Positions 30,117 to 42,036 of a DNA stretch of 64,000 bases are shown one piece after another. The notes under the pieces are model-generated. The model was not told where the DNA came from, searched no databases, and saw only the letters and a program-made list of their open reading frames with translations. How positions within the stretch are numbered: the stretch's first letter is position 1; each line of letters starts with the position of its first letter. Location of the stretch: assembly GCA_030280995.1 (NCBI GenBank), contig JASXTE010000004.1:42108797-42172796 (forward strand), read 5' to 3'. Position numbers and translations under genes: made by a program. Source of the DNA: Hemileia vastatrix. Its lineage: Eukaryota > Basidiomycota > Pucciniomycetes > Pucciniales > Zaghouaniaceae.

Positions 30117-31986
30117 AAACAGCAAAGACTCAATAGGTTTCTATCATCACTATGAGAGTTTTTAAATTTTGAATTCAAGCTCTACTATTTTTCACAGATT
30201 CTATATTACATATTAAAGTCAATTTTTTCTTATCAATGCATGATTATATTTATAGAAGAATCAATATATGAGAGTAAATTTTGACATGAGAGAAAATATA
30301 TATTTATAGTGATACTCATAGAGTAGGCTAATATTAGAATAATTGAATTTTTTTTAATTTAAAGTTAAGAAAAAATTTTAAATAGAGGGATAAAATGGTT
30401 CAATTATTTCTTTTTGAGCTTTGAATGGTGCATAGCAGTGCAGAAGTACCTTCTTTTTATCCAGAACTTCAGTATTTACCAATCTATTTACAATATAAAA
30501 TTCAAACATTATATTCAAGTGAAAGAATATAGATTAATAACTTATTGATGCTTTGTTAGTTATATGATTTTAAAACCAATCTTCAAATAAAAATATGATC
30601 TTTATTAGAAAATAAAAGATAATAATTGAGTTTTTATTGAACAGTAAGATTTCATGAATCTTCTTAGTTATCTTCCTTATTAAGAATCAATACTTAAATT
30701 AATTCCTTTTTATAAAAATTAATTTTAATGGAATAGTTTTTAAATTTTCATTTAATATCAAAAGAAAAAGTTATGGCTGTAAGTTGAAATTATCTTCAAG
30801 TTCAAATTTTAGAAAAATATTTTTTTTCAATTTCCTAAACTATCTGGACTCATAACTTAAAGTTTTTAATAAAATTTGAAGTAAAAATCTAAGTAAAAAT
30901 ATTTTGATAATTAGAAGGAGCTAAATTTTGTTTAATCAATACATAAATATTATTCCTCCAGTTTAGTTTAAGTACAAATAGAAAAATTTGTGTCTTTTCA
31001 TGTATATTGTAGATACAAAAAATGAAATTTAGAAGTTTTGTTAATCAATCATATGGAAAAATGTATATTATAATAATTAAAAATAGATTTAAAGATTTTA
31101 CTATTAAAAATTAAATTAGAATAATTCACAATTTTGATTTATGTTCAGCATTTCATAGTATTTGGTACAAATCTTTTCAATAAAAATACAAACCTGGGCA
31201 TGCATTAAGGAGTTTGCAATCAAATTTGAAGAAAAAAAAATTAAATCTCAGATTAAATTGTTTTGAACAGTGGTCAGAAAAAGAATCTCATTGAGATTTC
31301 ATTCCAAGTTCCACCACAACTAAGATGTATATGTTTATAAAATTGTATATAATTATTTGTGTGAAAAAACTCAAACAATGAAAGGGCTCAAGGGGCTTAA
31401 TTTTTTACTAAATGAATATCATTAAATATATTGAAAAAGCTTTACTATATAATTTTTTTAAATTCTTATTTATTAAGTATAATTATTAATGGATGTATAG
31501 TGATCATACAACAAACAAAATTAATCTAAAAAGTAAAATATAGAAATGAATTTTTTTTCAAGTCTCATTTGCACTCTATAAGGAAAGCCATAGCTATTTT
31601 TCATCTCACCAACAGAATTTAATAATAAATTAAAGGATAAATTAATTCACCTCATAATATAGAAAAGAGACTTTTTTTTAATATTTTAGGTGCTTTTTTC
31701 CATTTTTTAATTTTTTCCAAAATTTACCAGTAAGATTTATTTTCTTGATCTTATGTATAACTATCACAATCATCCCATAAAATAATTTTTTTAAAAATGA
31801 ACAAGGGCTTTATGGCTAGTATTTATATTTTTATAATCCTTCTACTTTAAGTATAAGTATTTATCACAAACATTTAAAATATATTTATTTTGAATTGATT
31901 AAGGATGTAAAATATTTATTTATCAGGTTTAACTTTTTTTTACTTAATGAAAAATAAACATTATTTTTTTTAGGGTGAACTCTATC
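30117..31986. other. AT-rich non-coding region
   Basis: 1.9 kb between B-old and element C. I see no ORF of note, no repeat shared with the rest of the window and no RNA gene. CpG is almost absent, so it is probably old repeat DNA. Confidence 0.4.
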
Positions 31987-34469
31987 TGTCAGTGTGTGCT
32001 AGTATCTAAGTATTATTTAATAGTAAATATTAATGGTCCTACTACTTATTGTTAAATGATTTAGTGATTACACCTCAGGGGAAGACTAATAAAATGGTTA
32101 TTCTCAATATAAACTCACAATACTTAGATTTTTATGCATGCTAGTGGTGGAAAATATTTAAATAAAATATAGATATAGCTTATATGAAGATAATATCAAT
32201 TTATAAATGCTTTCTAATATATTTATATATTATATTAATTTTTTAATAGTGTTTATTTGATGTGTAGTAAGTAAGTGATGTCTAATAACCAGTCAAATCC
32301 TCCCTTACTTATACCAAAATCCACTGGAGTGCACAGACCTTCATTCCAGATTATGTCATTTCCATCCCTGGCAATTACAGCACTGTGAGGGCCCATCACA
32401 TCCCCATGGCATGCACTTCAAGAGTTTTTGACACCCAGACCTCCAGTAAGGACCCTACATCACAATTAATGATACCACAGACCCATACCATATATAGAAT
32501 AGACAGATAAAAGCAGATACCATAGAGAAACAGGTAAAGTAACTCATTCAAAGAGTATATAATGAAACACAAAGCATATAAAGGAACCATATTAACTTTC
32601 CAAGCCCCCAATAGCATCCCCAAGAATCCATATTATCCCAGTAATGATATACCAACTCATAAATTGGTGAAAATCCATCTAAGAAAGCAGATTAAGTTGT
32701 CCAAACTGGATATATGTGCCTGAAAAAGGTGTATATGCTTGTGTAGTTGTTGTGAGTTAACTGAATACATCCATATTATCTAAAATACGCAGAAAAATAA
32801 AGGTTATAAGCTATTAAGAGGTTAAAACCCACTTATAGACCTAAATATACATAATATAACTACTGTAGGCTGGTTGTCTGGAAGAAGGAGAAGAAAAAGA
32901 GAGGAAATGTAAAAGAAAGGAGAAGGTGGAAGCACTTAAAGGAAAATAATAAGAAAAAAATAAAAGAAGAGGAAAAGGAAAAGGGGAATGTTTAAAGGGA
33001 GTGCAACAACGGTTTTGGGAATGTTGACAAGACAAAGGACAGTGGTCTAATAGGTATTCTGATCCAGTAAGTAATTTTATTCTGCTCTGCTAAAATATCA
33101 ACCACTGACTACTAAAAATCATATAGCAACCTTAATGTATTTAATATATCAATTAAAAGGGAGACAAGCTCCACAAATAATTAATATAATAATGTATTGT
33201 AAAAAAATGATAAGATAATTTTAAGTGATGCAGCTAAAAGGGATTACCCAAGGCCTTTTTATAGGCAAGGGGACCTCTGAAGCACCACGAATGAGTATAT
33301 ACAAAATAGTAATGAAGAGAAACAAAAGAAATAAAAAGAAATAGGTGAAACTTGGATATTTAGAGAAAAATATGAAACAGGTAATTAAACCCATGATTAA
33401 AAGATTAATTTTCCCACCATAATTTACCAAACCAGTTAATTAAAATAATGAGTAACTAAGTAAGTCTGAAACATAAGAGCTGTGAGTAAAATAATCCAAA
33501 ACAGGCGTTGCAGTGATATTTAAGTGTTGTAATTGAAACAAATAAAATTATTTTGATGCAAAGATTCATGTAATCAATTTAAACTTGTATAAAGCAGAAA
33601 TAATTAATTGCTTTAACTATTTAATTAATGAAATAACTAGTTTTAATGAAGCAAATAAATAATTTAATGATATTGCTAATTTAAAGTGAGAGTTTTAATA
33701 CCCTTTTATTAAATAAGTGTTTTAACTTATTTAATAATTTTCCTGGCACAATTAAGGGTCAAAAAAGCGTCCAATATTTATGGATAATAATATATGAAAA
33801 GTTTTATTTAATACATAAATTTTATTAATTAAGTTTCGATTACATGATAAGTTAATTTTATCATTACACTTATAATATATATTTATAAATAATTAATTAT
33901 TAAATTATAAATATTAAATACATAAAAATGTGCCATGATTTATAGAATATAATATATATTATGTTTTATGTAAGTATATAAATAATTTACTTAATAATGA
34001 AATTAATATAATTATTATTTTACCTATCTATAAAATATTTGTATAATTTTATTAGCCGATATAATATTTTATTTTAAATACATAAAATACATAATTTTAT
34101 TACTTCTTATAGTTCCAATAAAGTATTATAACAATTTACTGGGCTCCTGAGACAGCCTGGCTGACAACTATATATTTTACTGAATATGAGGTTTATGTAT
34201 ACATATAAGCTTATGTATGTCTATAATTACTTAATATCACTTAAGATAAGTATATTATGACTCCATTAAAACCTTAATAATATTTTAAGGATGGATAAGA
34301 TATTTAAACTATTATAAGTCATTTAGTATTGTAATAATTATTTATATATGTATTATAAACATATAAATAAGTATTTTAACCTTATTTTTAAGTTATAATC
34401 TTTATGTAATTAAGGTTATCTTATTTTAAACATAAGAATTACTCAGTCCAGGGGATACCTAGGCTTGCA
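31987..34469 (-). repeat. C 3' LTR, split by solo LTR
   Basis: Outer part 31987-32863 (plus strand starts TGTCAGTGTGTGCTAG) and inner part 34167-34469 (ends AGGCTTGCA). Together they make about 1.18 kb. The first 220 bases match the right LTR at 38122-38340. The 32290-32480 segment is richer in GC and could be a further small insertion. Confidence 0.65.
32864..34166 (-). mobile_element. Solo LTR of an A-like element
   Basis: 1303 bp, plus strand TGTAGGCTGG to GGCTGACA, matching both A2 LTRs along its length (for example CAGTAACTAAG-type and AAGTCTGAAACATAAGA stretches). No internal region is attached. ACTAC at 32859-32863 and ACTAT at 34167-34171 are a 4-of-5 target duplication. A minus-strand TATA box (TATAAAAAGG) lies at 33254-33263. 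Confidence 0.8.
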
Positions 34470-34599
34470 CTCCCTGACTCAAAAAAACAATAAAATAAAA
34501 TGTTAAGACATTTTAACTAATAAGTAAGGAGTGAATAGAATAATAATTTTTAAATTTTCTATGATACATATACTGAATTAAACAGTATTATTTTGGTTT

Positions 34600-35360
34600 A
34601 AATTTTTTCAAGAGATCTTTAAGATCAGAGATTTCATTTTCTGGAATCCACTGGTCATATTCACTTAATTTATTTTTAAACCTTTATAGATACTTAAATC
34701 CCTTTTCTTTAGTAAGGTGTCTCTTTTTAAGTATCTTTTCAATTTATGCCTTTTCAACTATTTCTTCAGGTTTCTGTTTATACCTTTCTGATCTTCTTGG
34801 AAATAGTGCGGTATCATTAGAATGGTATGGTTTATAAGAGAAATAGGAAATACTGAATGTTTTCTATCATATGGTGCATATAGAATAGCTTCAACACCAA
34901 TGTTAACCACCATCTTTTTTACTAAAAATGGTCCAATGAATGGATCCTTCAATCTAAAATTCCTATTTAAATTTAAATGTAGTGTAGAAATAAGGACTTC
35001 ATAACCCTCTTTGAACATTCTTTCTTTATGGGCTTTATCCCATCTTTTCTTCTCATACTCAAATGCCTTATTTATACATTCTTGTGCATGCTTTCTGCAT
35101 AATTGTTGCATCTGAAGAAAAGGTTTTGTACCTGGATGGATATCCAATCTAGGTAATTTATTAAGAGTATTAGAGGGGTTATTAGGTATATATCCCAACC
35201 ATAACTGAAATATATTTTTGCCAGTGACAGAATGGACTGTACTATTGTATGCAAATTCTAAACCTGGGATAAGGGTTACCCAATCATGCTTGAATTTGTC
35301 ATTGTCTTTAAAGTTAATACCAAAAGCGTAATATCCTCTTATATATCCTTAATGATTTAA
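34600..35360 (-). pseudogene. C integrase C-terminal part and chromodomain
   Basis: Minus-strand frames include KHDWVTLIPGLEFAYNSTVH, LPRLDIHPGTKPFLQMQQL, the basic helix KKRWDKAHKERM, KDPFIGPFLVKK and YDRKHSVFPISL, followed by a decayed chromodomain end (YDQWIPENE...LKDLL) near 34610-34690. The catalytic Asp residues and zinc module are absent because of the internal deletion. Frameshifts are present. Confidence 0.75.
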
Positions 35361-37632
35361 ACATCCTCAAAATTCATTAATGATTCATTTGATTCCATAC
35401 TTAATATTAGATTTTCAAAGACAGAAAAATCATCTTCCAACATACAGACTTCATTTTCATCACTATATGAGATATTATGGTCATAATCACTTGAATCTTT
35501 ACTTCTTTTGTGTCATTTTCAGATTCATGTTGATTTCCAACAATATTTATATTTTTCTCACATTTGTGACTTTTAACCCAAGGCTTATTACACTTATAAC
35601 AAGTATTAGTGTCATACTTTTTAGGTACTACAGGTGCAGTAGGTTTTTTCTGCTTTTCCTGCAATTTTTTCAATTCTGATTTTTCACAGGTTCATTATTT
35701 TGTTTATAAGCTGTTTACCTTGTTTCATACTTATGGTTCAATAATATTTCATTACAAATATTAATATATTCAGATTATTCATTAACCATTATTGTTCTAG
35801 CTACAAAAATGTCTCTGTCAGATATAGGTAATTTATATATTATTTTTTCTTTCCATAAGTTAAAATCAATATTTGGCTCAATGGCTTTCAATATTTTATT
35901 TAAATTCATTAGAAATACCATAGGTTTGTCACCATTCAATGGATTATACCTAGTTTTCTCATATAATCTTTGCTGAGTCAGTCTGAACATAGAAGCTCCA
36001 AATTGTTTTTCAATCAGGTGCTTCCATTCAGCCCAAGAGTAATCTTTACCCTCACTTATTACAGCTTCAAACCATAATAAAGCAACATCCTAAAATAATT
36101 AAATAAATTTTGATATTATTTCTTCATCTGGTAACTTATATGAGAATTTTAAATTATCAATTCTTTGAATAAAATTCTGACAATCAGAGCTGGCTTCCCC
36201 ATCATAATTTGGGTACTAATCAATATTTGGCCAGTTTTTTTGATTGGATTTTGTCTCACTAATCTTATGTAAATTCAATAACTCATTCACTCTGGATAAA
36301 TGGTCTTGTATTTCCTCTTGCACAGATTTTTGACTTTCATTTGTCTTCTCAGACTTGACACTACCACCAGATGGTCTTACTTGTGGTGGTATTGGAAATG
36401 ATTGAGATTCATTTTTGCCAATTAAAGGATTATTATTATACTGTGTATAATTATGATTATCCTGATTCATTAGTAGATTAGAAGTTTCAATCTTAACTTT
36501 AGTTAATGTTTGTAACAGATCAGAGACGCTCTGATTTGTTTCTGCAAAACATAACTTAGTTCTTGATTCAGATTTCAATAAATGTGCTTCATACAATTTT
36601 TTTAACTCACTGAATTTTTTTGAAAGGTCACTATATTTATTACTTTAAGAATCATATTTAAGAGTTAGAGCCAATTTTTATTTTTCTGATTCTTTATTTC
36701 TTATTGCTAATTGAAAAATATTCAATTTCAAGGACAAAATTGTTTCACTTGTGAGCTTAATTGTCTGTTCCTCACACTCAGTCATTCTACTCCATAATAC
36801 TGAAACAATTCTATGGACAGTTGGTTTATGATTAAAATACTCCATGTCTTCCTTCTCACATTCTTCACTATTTTGTGTAGTTCTTATCTCACTAATAAGT
36901 GGTGGCAAATGAAGGTTAACTGTATTATTATTGTAAATAGTACTATTGTTATTAACAGAAGATAAATCAGGTGTATCTACATCAAAACCTAATTGTCTTA
37001 AGTCCTCCTCAATTTTCTGGACAGATTTCACATCAATAACATTACCTATATTTTAATCATTAGTATTATGTTCAATCTGAGGGGGTAATCTACTTACCAC
37101 GGGATAGGAGAAAGCTCTGGCTTTTGGCGCTTTTGCTTTCCTCTGTAGGGGTGAGCTGAGGTAGTCTGGTGAGGGGGTGGATCCCTGTTGCAATTGTGAC
37201 TCAACCACTGCTGATGGAACCAATCCCACTTCCATTACTCTGCCAAGATCTTATCCTGAAACTGATTTGATCCTCCTTGGATAGGGGGTTTTTGATTTGG
37301 CTTCTTTCCCTTTAAATCTGCCAAATTTTGATTCATTTTTTGAAATCCCACCTAGAAGTTGTTTTGCAGCTGTTCTACCTCCTTTAGTATGGAAGATCTT
37401 GACTCCTCTAGTTTCAGAACCTGTTTGGCCAGATGGGACATTGATCCTGACAATTAGGTGAAGTATTTTTTATAGTTATCTTTTTAATAAGGTTTCTTTT
37501 TCCTCTATTCTCATTGCTTCTGGCTGTGGGTAGGATTGGCCCTCCATAGTGATGTCCTGGAGCAGTGTTTTTAGCTTTAGACCTGGTATGAAAAGCAGGT
37601 TTATCACTTACATTGTCTTTTGGAGCACTCAT
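35361..37632 (-). pseudogene. C Gag region (ORF1, coiled coil, Gag domain, zinc knuckle)
   Basis: It starts near 37632 (MSAPKDNVSDKP) with basic, polar sequence. A GTAAGT-containing junction at about 37095-37105 matches the ORF1/ORF2 overlap of A. Coiled-coil-like sequence follows (36216-37031), then the Gag domain (35775-36220: SSDCQNFIQRIDNLK-like, MFRLTQQRLYEKTRY) and a CCHC knuckle (CYKCNKPW..SHKC, about 35550-35600). Several stops. It would still supply Gag-type sequence but no enzyme. Confidence 0.7.
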
Positions 37633-38121
37633 TATGACTTAAATAACAATTCTTCACATCCAAAAAAGTGAAAACCTTTATGTTAATCAATAGACAAAAT
37701 ATATTAGTGATATAAATACTAATAAAAGTACTGGAGCTTACCCTGAATTTATATCTTTATTTATTTAAATAAAATATGAGAAAAATTCAAAAAAATAATT
37801 TTAACTAGACCTTTATTTGGGTGAACAACTAGCTTACCAATATTTAACCAAATACCAATTTAATTTGTTGTTATATTGATGACAAAATACCAAGTGAAAT
37901 TGGGTCTATATTGGGTACAGTTACTACTGTAAATACCTAATTCTTATTATAAAAAATTAGTAAAATTATTATAAGGGTTCTTTTCCGCAATAACTGAGTT
38001 ATGATGACCCACTAATGTGCTTCAGACCTAAATATTTTGTTTGTATGAGATATACTAGAGTAAAAGTCACATCCTAAGGCTTATACTAAATAATAAGTAA
38101 TAATTAAGAAAGACCCCAAGT
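37633..38121 (-). other. C leader between 5' LTR and gag
   Basis: AT-rich leader. The minus-strand sequence directly after the LTR reads ACTTGGGGTCTTTC. I could not assign a tRNA to this primer site. Confidence 0.45.
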
Positions 38122-38340
38122 TGTCAGTGTATGCTAGTATCTAAGTAAGATTTAATAGTAAATATTAATGGTCCTACTACTTATCAATAAATTATTTTTA
38201 TATTAAATATTAGGGGAAGTGTAATAAAATAGTTGTTCTCAATGTTAACTCAAAAGATTTGGATTGGTCTGGACTAGTGTAGGAAAATCGGCTAATAAAA
38301 TATAGTTATAGCTAATAAAAATATAATAAATACCACTCAG
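38122..38340 (-). repeat. C 5' LTR, truncated
   Basis: Plus strand TGTCAGTGTATGCTAG, matching 31987-32205. The match ends near 38340, so about 950 bases are missing. Confidence 0.65.
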
Positions 38341-39193
38341 TGAATTCGTTTCATAAAAAATAAAGATAAAATGGGCCTAAAGTTATGAAAATAATTTTTA
38401 AGTAAATAGAGGAATATTTCTTAAAAATTTTAGCTGAATAGTATAGTTTACTTTAATTCTGATATTTGAGATAAAAATACTATTCATCTGAAGATTTTTC
38501 TATGCCCCCAAAATGCATTGGAGTCTAAAGCCTAAAGATATATGCTAATTCTAAGATACATAGTCAACTATTTTTCATTTAAAAGTAATTAGTGTAAATA
38601 AGTTTTGAAAGTTCTTCATTTAGTCAAAAAGCTTCAAAAATAATTACTATAATTTAAATTTTGGTTTTCCATGTATTTAATTGTAACCTATAATGAATAA
38701 TTTAAGTTTTCTGTTGATTTTATTTTTTAAAGAAAATTTGATAGATTGAAATATACCATTTCTAAATCTTGACATTCAAAAAATATATCAAGGGGAAACT
38801 CAGTTTATATTGTGTTAATAATAAAATTACAGTTTTTCAAATCTGGAAGAACACTTGTAGGTAATAGAAAAAGTCACTGATTTTTTTTTAATTGTAATCT
38901 GAAAATTTTTAATAACATTATTGTATTTAAGAATTGTGATACTATTGATAGACTTTCATTGACCAACTTAAATTAATAAAGTATTATTTAAAAAAGTGCA
39001 TCAAAAAATACTGTGCATTGAGTAGACTCAAAGAATGGTTTTTTCTGGCTTCCATTCAGTAATCCTCTCAATTTCACTATTTTTTCAATATAGATCCATT
39101 TTTGTCTGTGTTATACTTCAAGTGAAAGTTAAATATTACTTCAGTCTGAGTTCCATATTATTTCCATCTGATTTCCATCTGACTTCAAGTTGA
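38341..39193. other. Non-coding region, probable D interior
   Basis: No gene. The last 110 bases before 39194 match the sequence inside the D end at 53470-53580 in reverse complement (AGTCAGATGGAA and GGAACTCAGACTGAA), so at least part is the interior of a D element. Confidence 0.4.
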
Positions 39194-39229
39194 GGACTTG
39201 CTAGAAAGTCCCCCTCAAATATTGTGTGG
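39194..39229. mobile_element. D-family right terminus
   Basis: Palindrome GGACTTGCTAGAAAGTCC (39194-39211), then CCCCTCAAATATTGTGTGG. It is the reverse complement of the D terminus. The element body lies to the left; its other end was not found. Confidence 0.55.
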
Positions 39230-39763
39230 TGTTACATCAAAGTAAAACTAATAATAATACAAAAAACTCACCAGAACCTCCACCAGATTATTCAGAATCT
39301 TTTATAGAGAAGAGAGTTCTAGATATATCCATGGAATTAGATAACTGCCCAGACTCTAATTGATACAAGAAGAGGCCAAAGTAAAAAAAAGAAATCAAGA
39401 GGTAAAAATTAGGCAAAAAATTAGACTTTCCTGTTTCAGAAATATCTTTATCTTGAGTAGAAGTTTGTGCTGTAGCAGGTACAGACAGTGCTGATCCTTC
39501 AGCCACAGAGGGAGAGCTAGGAAGGACTTGGCTAGGGGTTGAAGAATAGTACCCCAAGACTTGAAACTGAGGATGAGTCCCTTAAGACTTTAAACTGAGG
39601 GATTTTTTATGTTGGCTACATTTAGGAAGTCTTGAAAGTAGTCAAGTTTTTTATTTCTAATTCAAGAATTAAATTACAGAAGAGAATCAATAGATGAAAC
39701 AAAGTGTTCAGAATTAGTTATGAACTGGTGGATGAGGTGTCTTCTTTTCTCAATGTCCTGTTA
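39230..39763. other. Segment between two D ends, with two hairpin motifs
   Basis: 534 bases. It holds two B-type hairpin motifs at 39548-39572 (AGTA-CCCCAA-GACT, damaged) and 39576-39600 (AGTC-CCTTAA-GACT-TTAAACTGAGG). A 90-codon minus frame at 39288-39557 (Ser/Pro-rich start, hydrophobic middle) overlaps the first motif and is of doubtful status. Confidence 0.45.
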
Positions 39764-39806
39764 CCACGCAATATGGGGGGGGAAGACTTTCTAGCAAGTC
39801 CACAAC
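39764..39806. mobile_element. D-family left terminus
   Basis: CCACGCAATAT, a G run, then GACTTTCTAGCAAGTCC. The body lies to the right; the other end was not found. Confidence 0.55.
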
Positions 39807-40539
39807 CTTGAGCCCTAATTCATATCTTTTTCAGCACACATTGAGGTAGTGATGAAAAAATCATGAAGAAATATTGAGTTTACTTTGAAAACACCTTGAA
39901 ACAGATTTGAACCTTCATTGAACAACAGTTTATTAATAGTTCAAAAAATATTCACAGTGTGAAAAAAGTGTGCACTAGATTTCTAGTGCTTTTTTTGCTT
40001 CCTGAAATAATTCCTGGTAGAATTCCAAGTGGGACTTCCATCTGATACCTCTGTCCCCTAATTTTCCCTTATATTTAATTGGCCTTCCTATCTTACCTCC
40101 CTTATCTTGTTTCTAACCTTTCCATCTACTTAACATTCCTACCCTATCGCTTCCCTTCACAGTGAGAAAACAACTCTCTTCTCCTTCAATCCCTTTCCCT
40201 TCTCATCTCATTATTTCCCACACCTCCCCCAGAACCTCACTCACCTTTCCCAGCCCACTGTCATTATTTAGTTTTATTTTACTTTGTATTTTTTCTCTTT
40301 TTTCATCTTTCTTCCCTACAAATATATTCCTTTCTCAACACTTGACCACATTTTTTTGGTAAACACAAGCAACTCCAATTCTGAAATATGTATTTAGTTA
40401 CATTATTTATCACTTGGAATGGGTTTTAATTACTCAATATTTTATTCCTTGTTATTTATAATTTATAAATATTAGTTATTCTCAAGTTTATTAAAAGTTG
40501 GCTACTTCCCAAGCCCTTGCATGCCTCCCCAGCACTTTT
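39807..40539. other. Non-coding, pyrimidine-rich block
   Basis: No supported gene. 40080-40330 is C/T-rich on the plus strand. The 66-codon ORF there is low-complexity Ser/Phe and probably chance. Confidence 0.4.
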
Positions 40540-41250
40540 TTCACCACTCCCATCTCATTTCTCACCTCACCCAGAAAAATCGAGGGACTGGGGAAGACCT
40601 GGGAAGGTTATAAAGGGGCTTTACAGGTCTGGTAGAGGTTATAAAAGCCCCTAATCTACTTCAGGAAGGCTGGAAAAGGTGAGCAGGGGTCTTTAAAGGG
40701 CTAGGAGAGGTGATAAAAGCCTCTCACCTACTACTCCCAGCCCTACTTAGTCTTTACAGCACCTCACTCACATCTCCAGCCAAATTAAGGGACTGGGGAG
40801 GCTTGGGGAGGTGAGAAAGGGGCTTTAAAAGTCTGGGGGAGGTGATAAAAGCCTCACACTCAAATCTCCCAGCCCTTCTTAGTCTTTAAAGCACCTCACT
40901 CACATCTCCAGTCAAAGCAAGAGACTGGTGGAGGATGGGGGAGGTGATAAAAGCCTCTCACTCACATCTGCCAGCCCTTCTTAGTCTTTAAAGAACCTCA
41001 CTCACATCTCAAGCCAAAGCAAGAGACTGGTGGAGGATGGGGGAGGTGAGTGAAGGGCTGGAAAGGGCTAGGGGAGGTAAGCAAGAGCTGGAGGATGTGG
41101 AAAATAGACTGGGGAGTTGATTAATAGTTTTAGAATGTGAGAGAAAGGCTGGTGAGGGCTAATGGAGGTGAGTGGGGTGAGAAAGAGGTTGAAAAAGAGG
41201 TGGAGTTGTGTTGAAAGTGAAAATAGAGTGGAGGGGGGTAGTGGGGAGGG
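40540..41250. repeat. GC-richer imperfect tandem and inverted repeat block
   Basis: Three imperfect units are marked by ACCTCACTCACATCT at 40761, 40893 and 40995. They contain GAGACTGGTGGAGGATGGGG and the small hairpin GAGGTGATAAAAGCCTC. 41040-41250 is purine-rich and partly complementary to the pyrimidine-rich 40080-40300. No ORF. Confidence 0.6.
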
Positions 41251-42036
41251 ATTAAACTTAGATTTTGAAGCTTAGAGGGCGCAGCAAATGTATCAGGAGG
41301 GCAATAAAAGGGTGGGGAGTGGTAATAGAACTAACAGAAATGACAAGGCAGAAAAATTTGTGTGGATAGATTGAGAGGCTATCCATTGAGGTAGTGAAAA
41401 ATGGAGAGTGAACTTTGTTCTTTGGGAAAACATCAGAGTCCTCCCCCTCAATCTACAGCTCTATTCTGCCAATATGGAAAATAATTGAGAATTAATTTTT
41501 ATTGATATTTTTGAACTTAAACCTATAGTTTATATGTCTTTATTTTTTTTTGATTTACAATTCACTTTAAGACTAAGAAAGTAATTCAGTAAAATAATTG
41601 GTAATGAAATACTATTTTTCTTTTTTACACAAGAATTCACAGAATGCTTCTGATAACTATACATGATATAAATAAATATCATAATAGGAAAATTGTAGAA
41701 AAAAGTTGAAAACTAGAACAAAACACTTATAGGAATCTTAAACTATTTAACTTATGTATTTAATGAGTTTATTATATTTATTTTTAAATGTAATAGTAAA
41801 ATATGTTGGTTAGATTAAAAATAGCTTTTAATGAAATTAAATAATTCAAGTAAAGGTCAAAGAAAAAATTTATCTACATATATAGCCATTTAGGTTGATT
41901 TCTTGTTTTATGATTGCTATATATAACTGGATAATTGACTGTAATAACTGAAAATTTAAAATTTTTTAATAAGTTATCTACCTCAATATAATTATGATAA
42001 TCTATTCAGTAACAGAAAAAACTTTCTGAGTCCTTT
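41251..42036. other. Non-coding flank of A2
   Basis: No gene seen. The last five bases (42032-42036, CCTTT) are the left target duplication of A2. Confidence 0.5.

Larger units (their letters stand above)
31987..38340 (-). mobile_element. Element C: internally deleted relative of A
   Basis: Minus-strand element with 3' LTR at 31987-34469 (interrupted by a solo LTR), integrase C-terminus plus chromodomain at about 34600-35360, gag at about 35361-37632 and a truncated 5' LTR at 38122-38340. Protease, RT, RNase H and the integrase N-terminal half are missing, with one junction near 35350-35400. It is homologous to A in order and motifs but clearly diverged. The right LTR is truncated, so no target duplication can be checked. 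Confidence 0.75.

Noticed and set aside
32841..33430. Small hydrophobic ORFs in the A-type solo LTR
   Set aside because: They overlap LTR sequence, including the TATA block, and are low-complexity translations of AT-rich DNA. The 50509-50745 ORF in A2 is similar.
40162..40362. 66-codon Ser/Phe-rich ORF
   Set aside because: Low-complexity translation of a pyrimidine-rich block.
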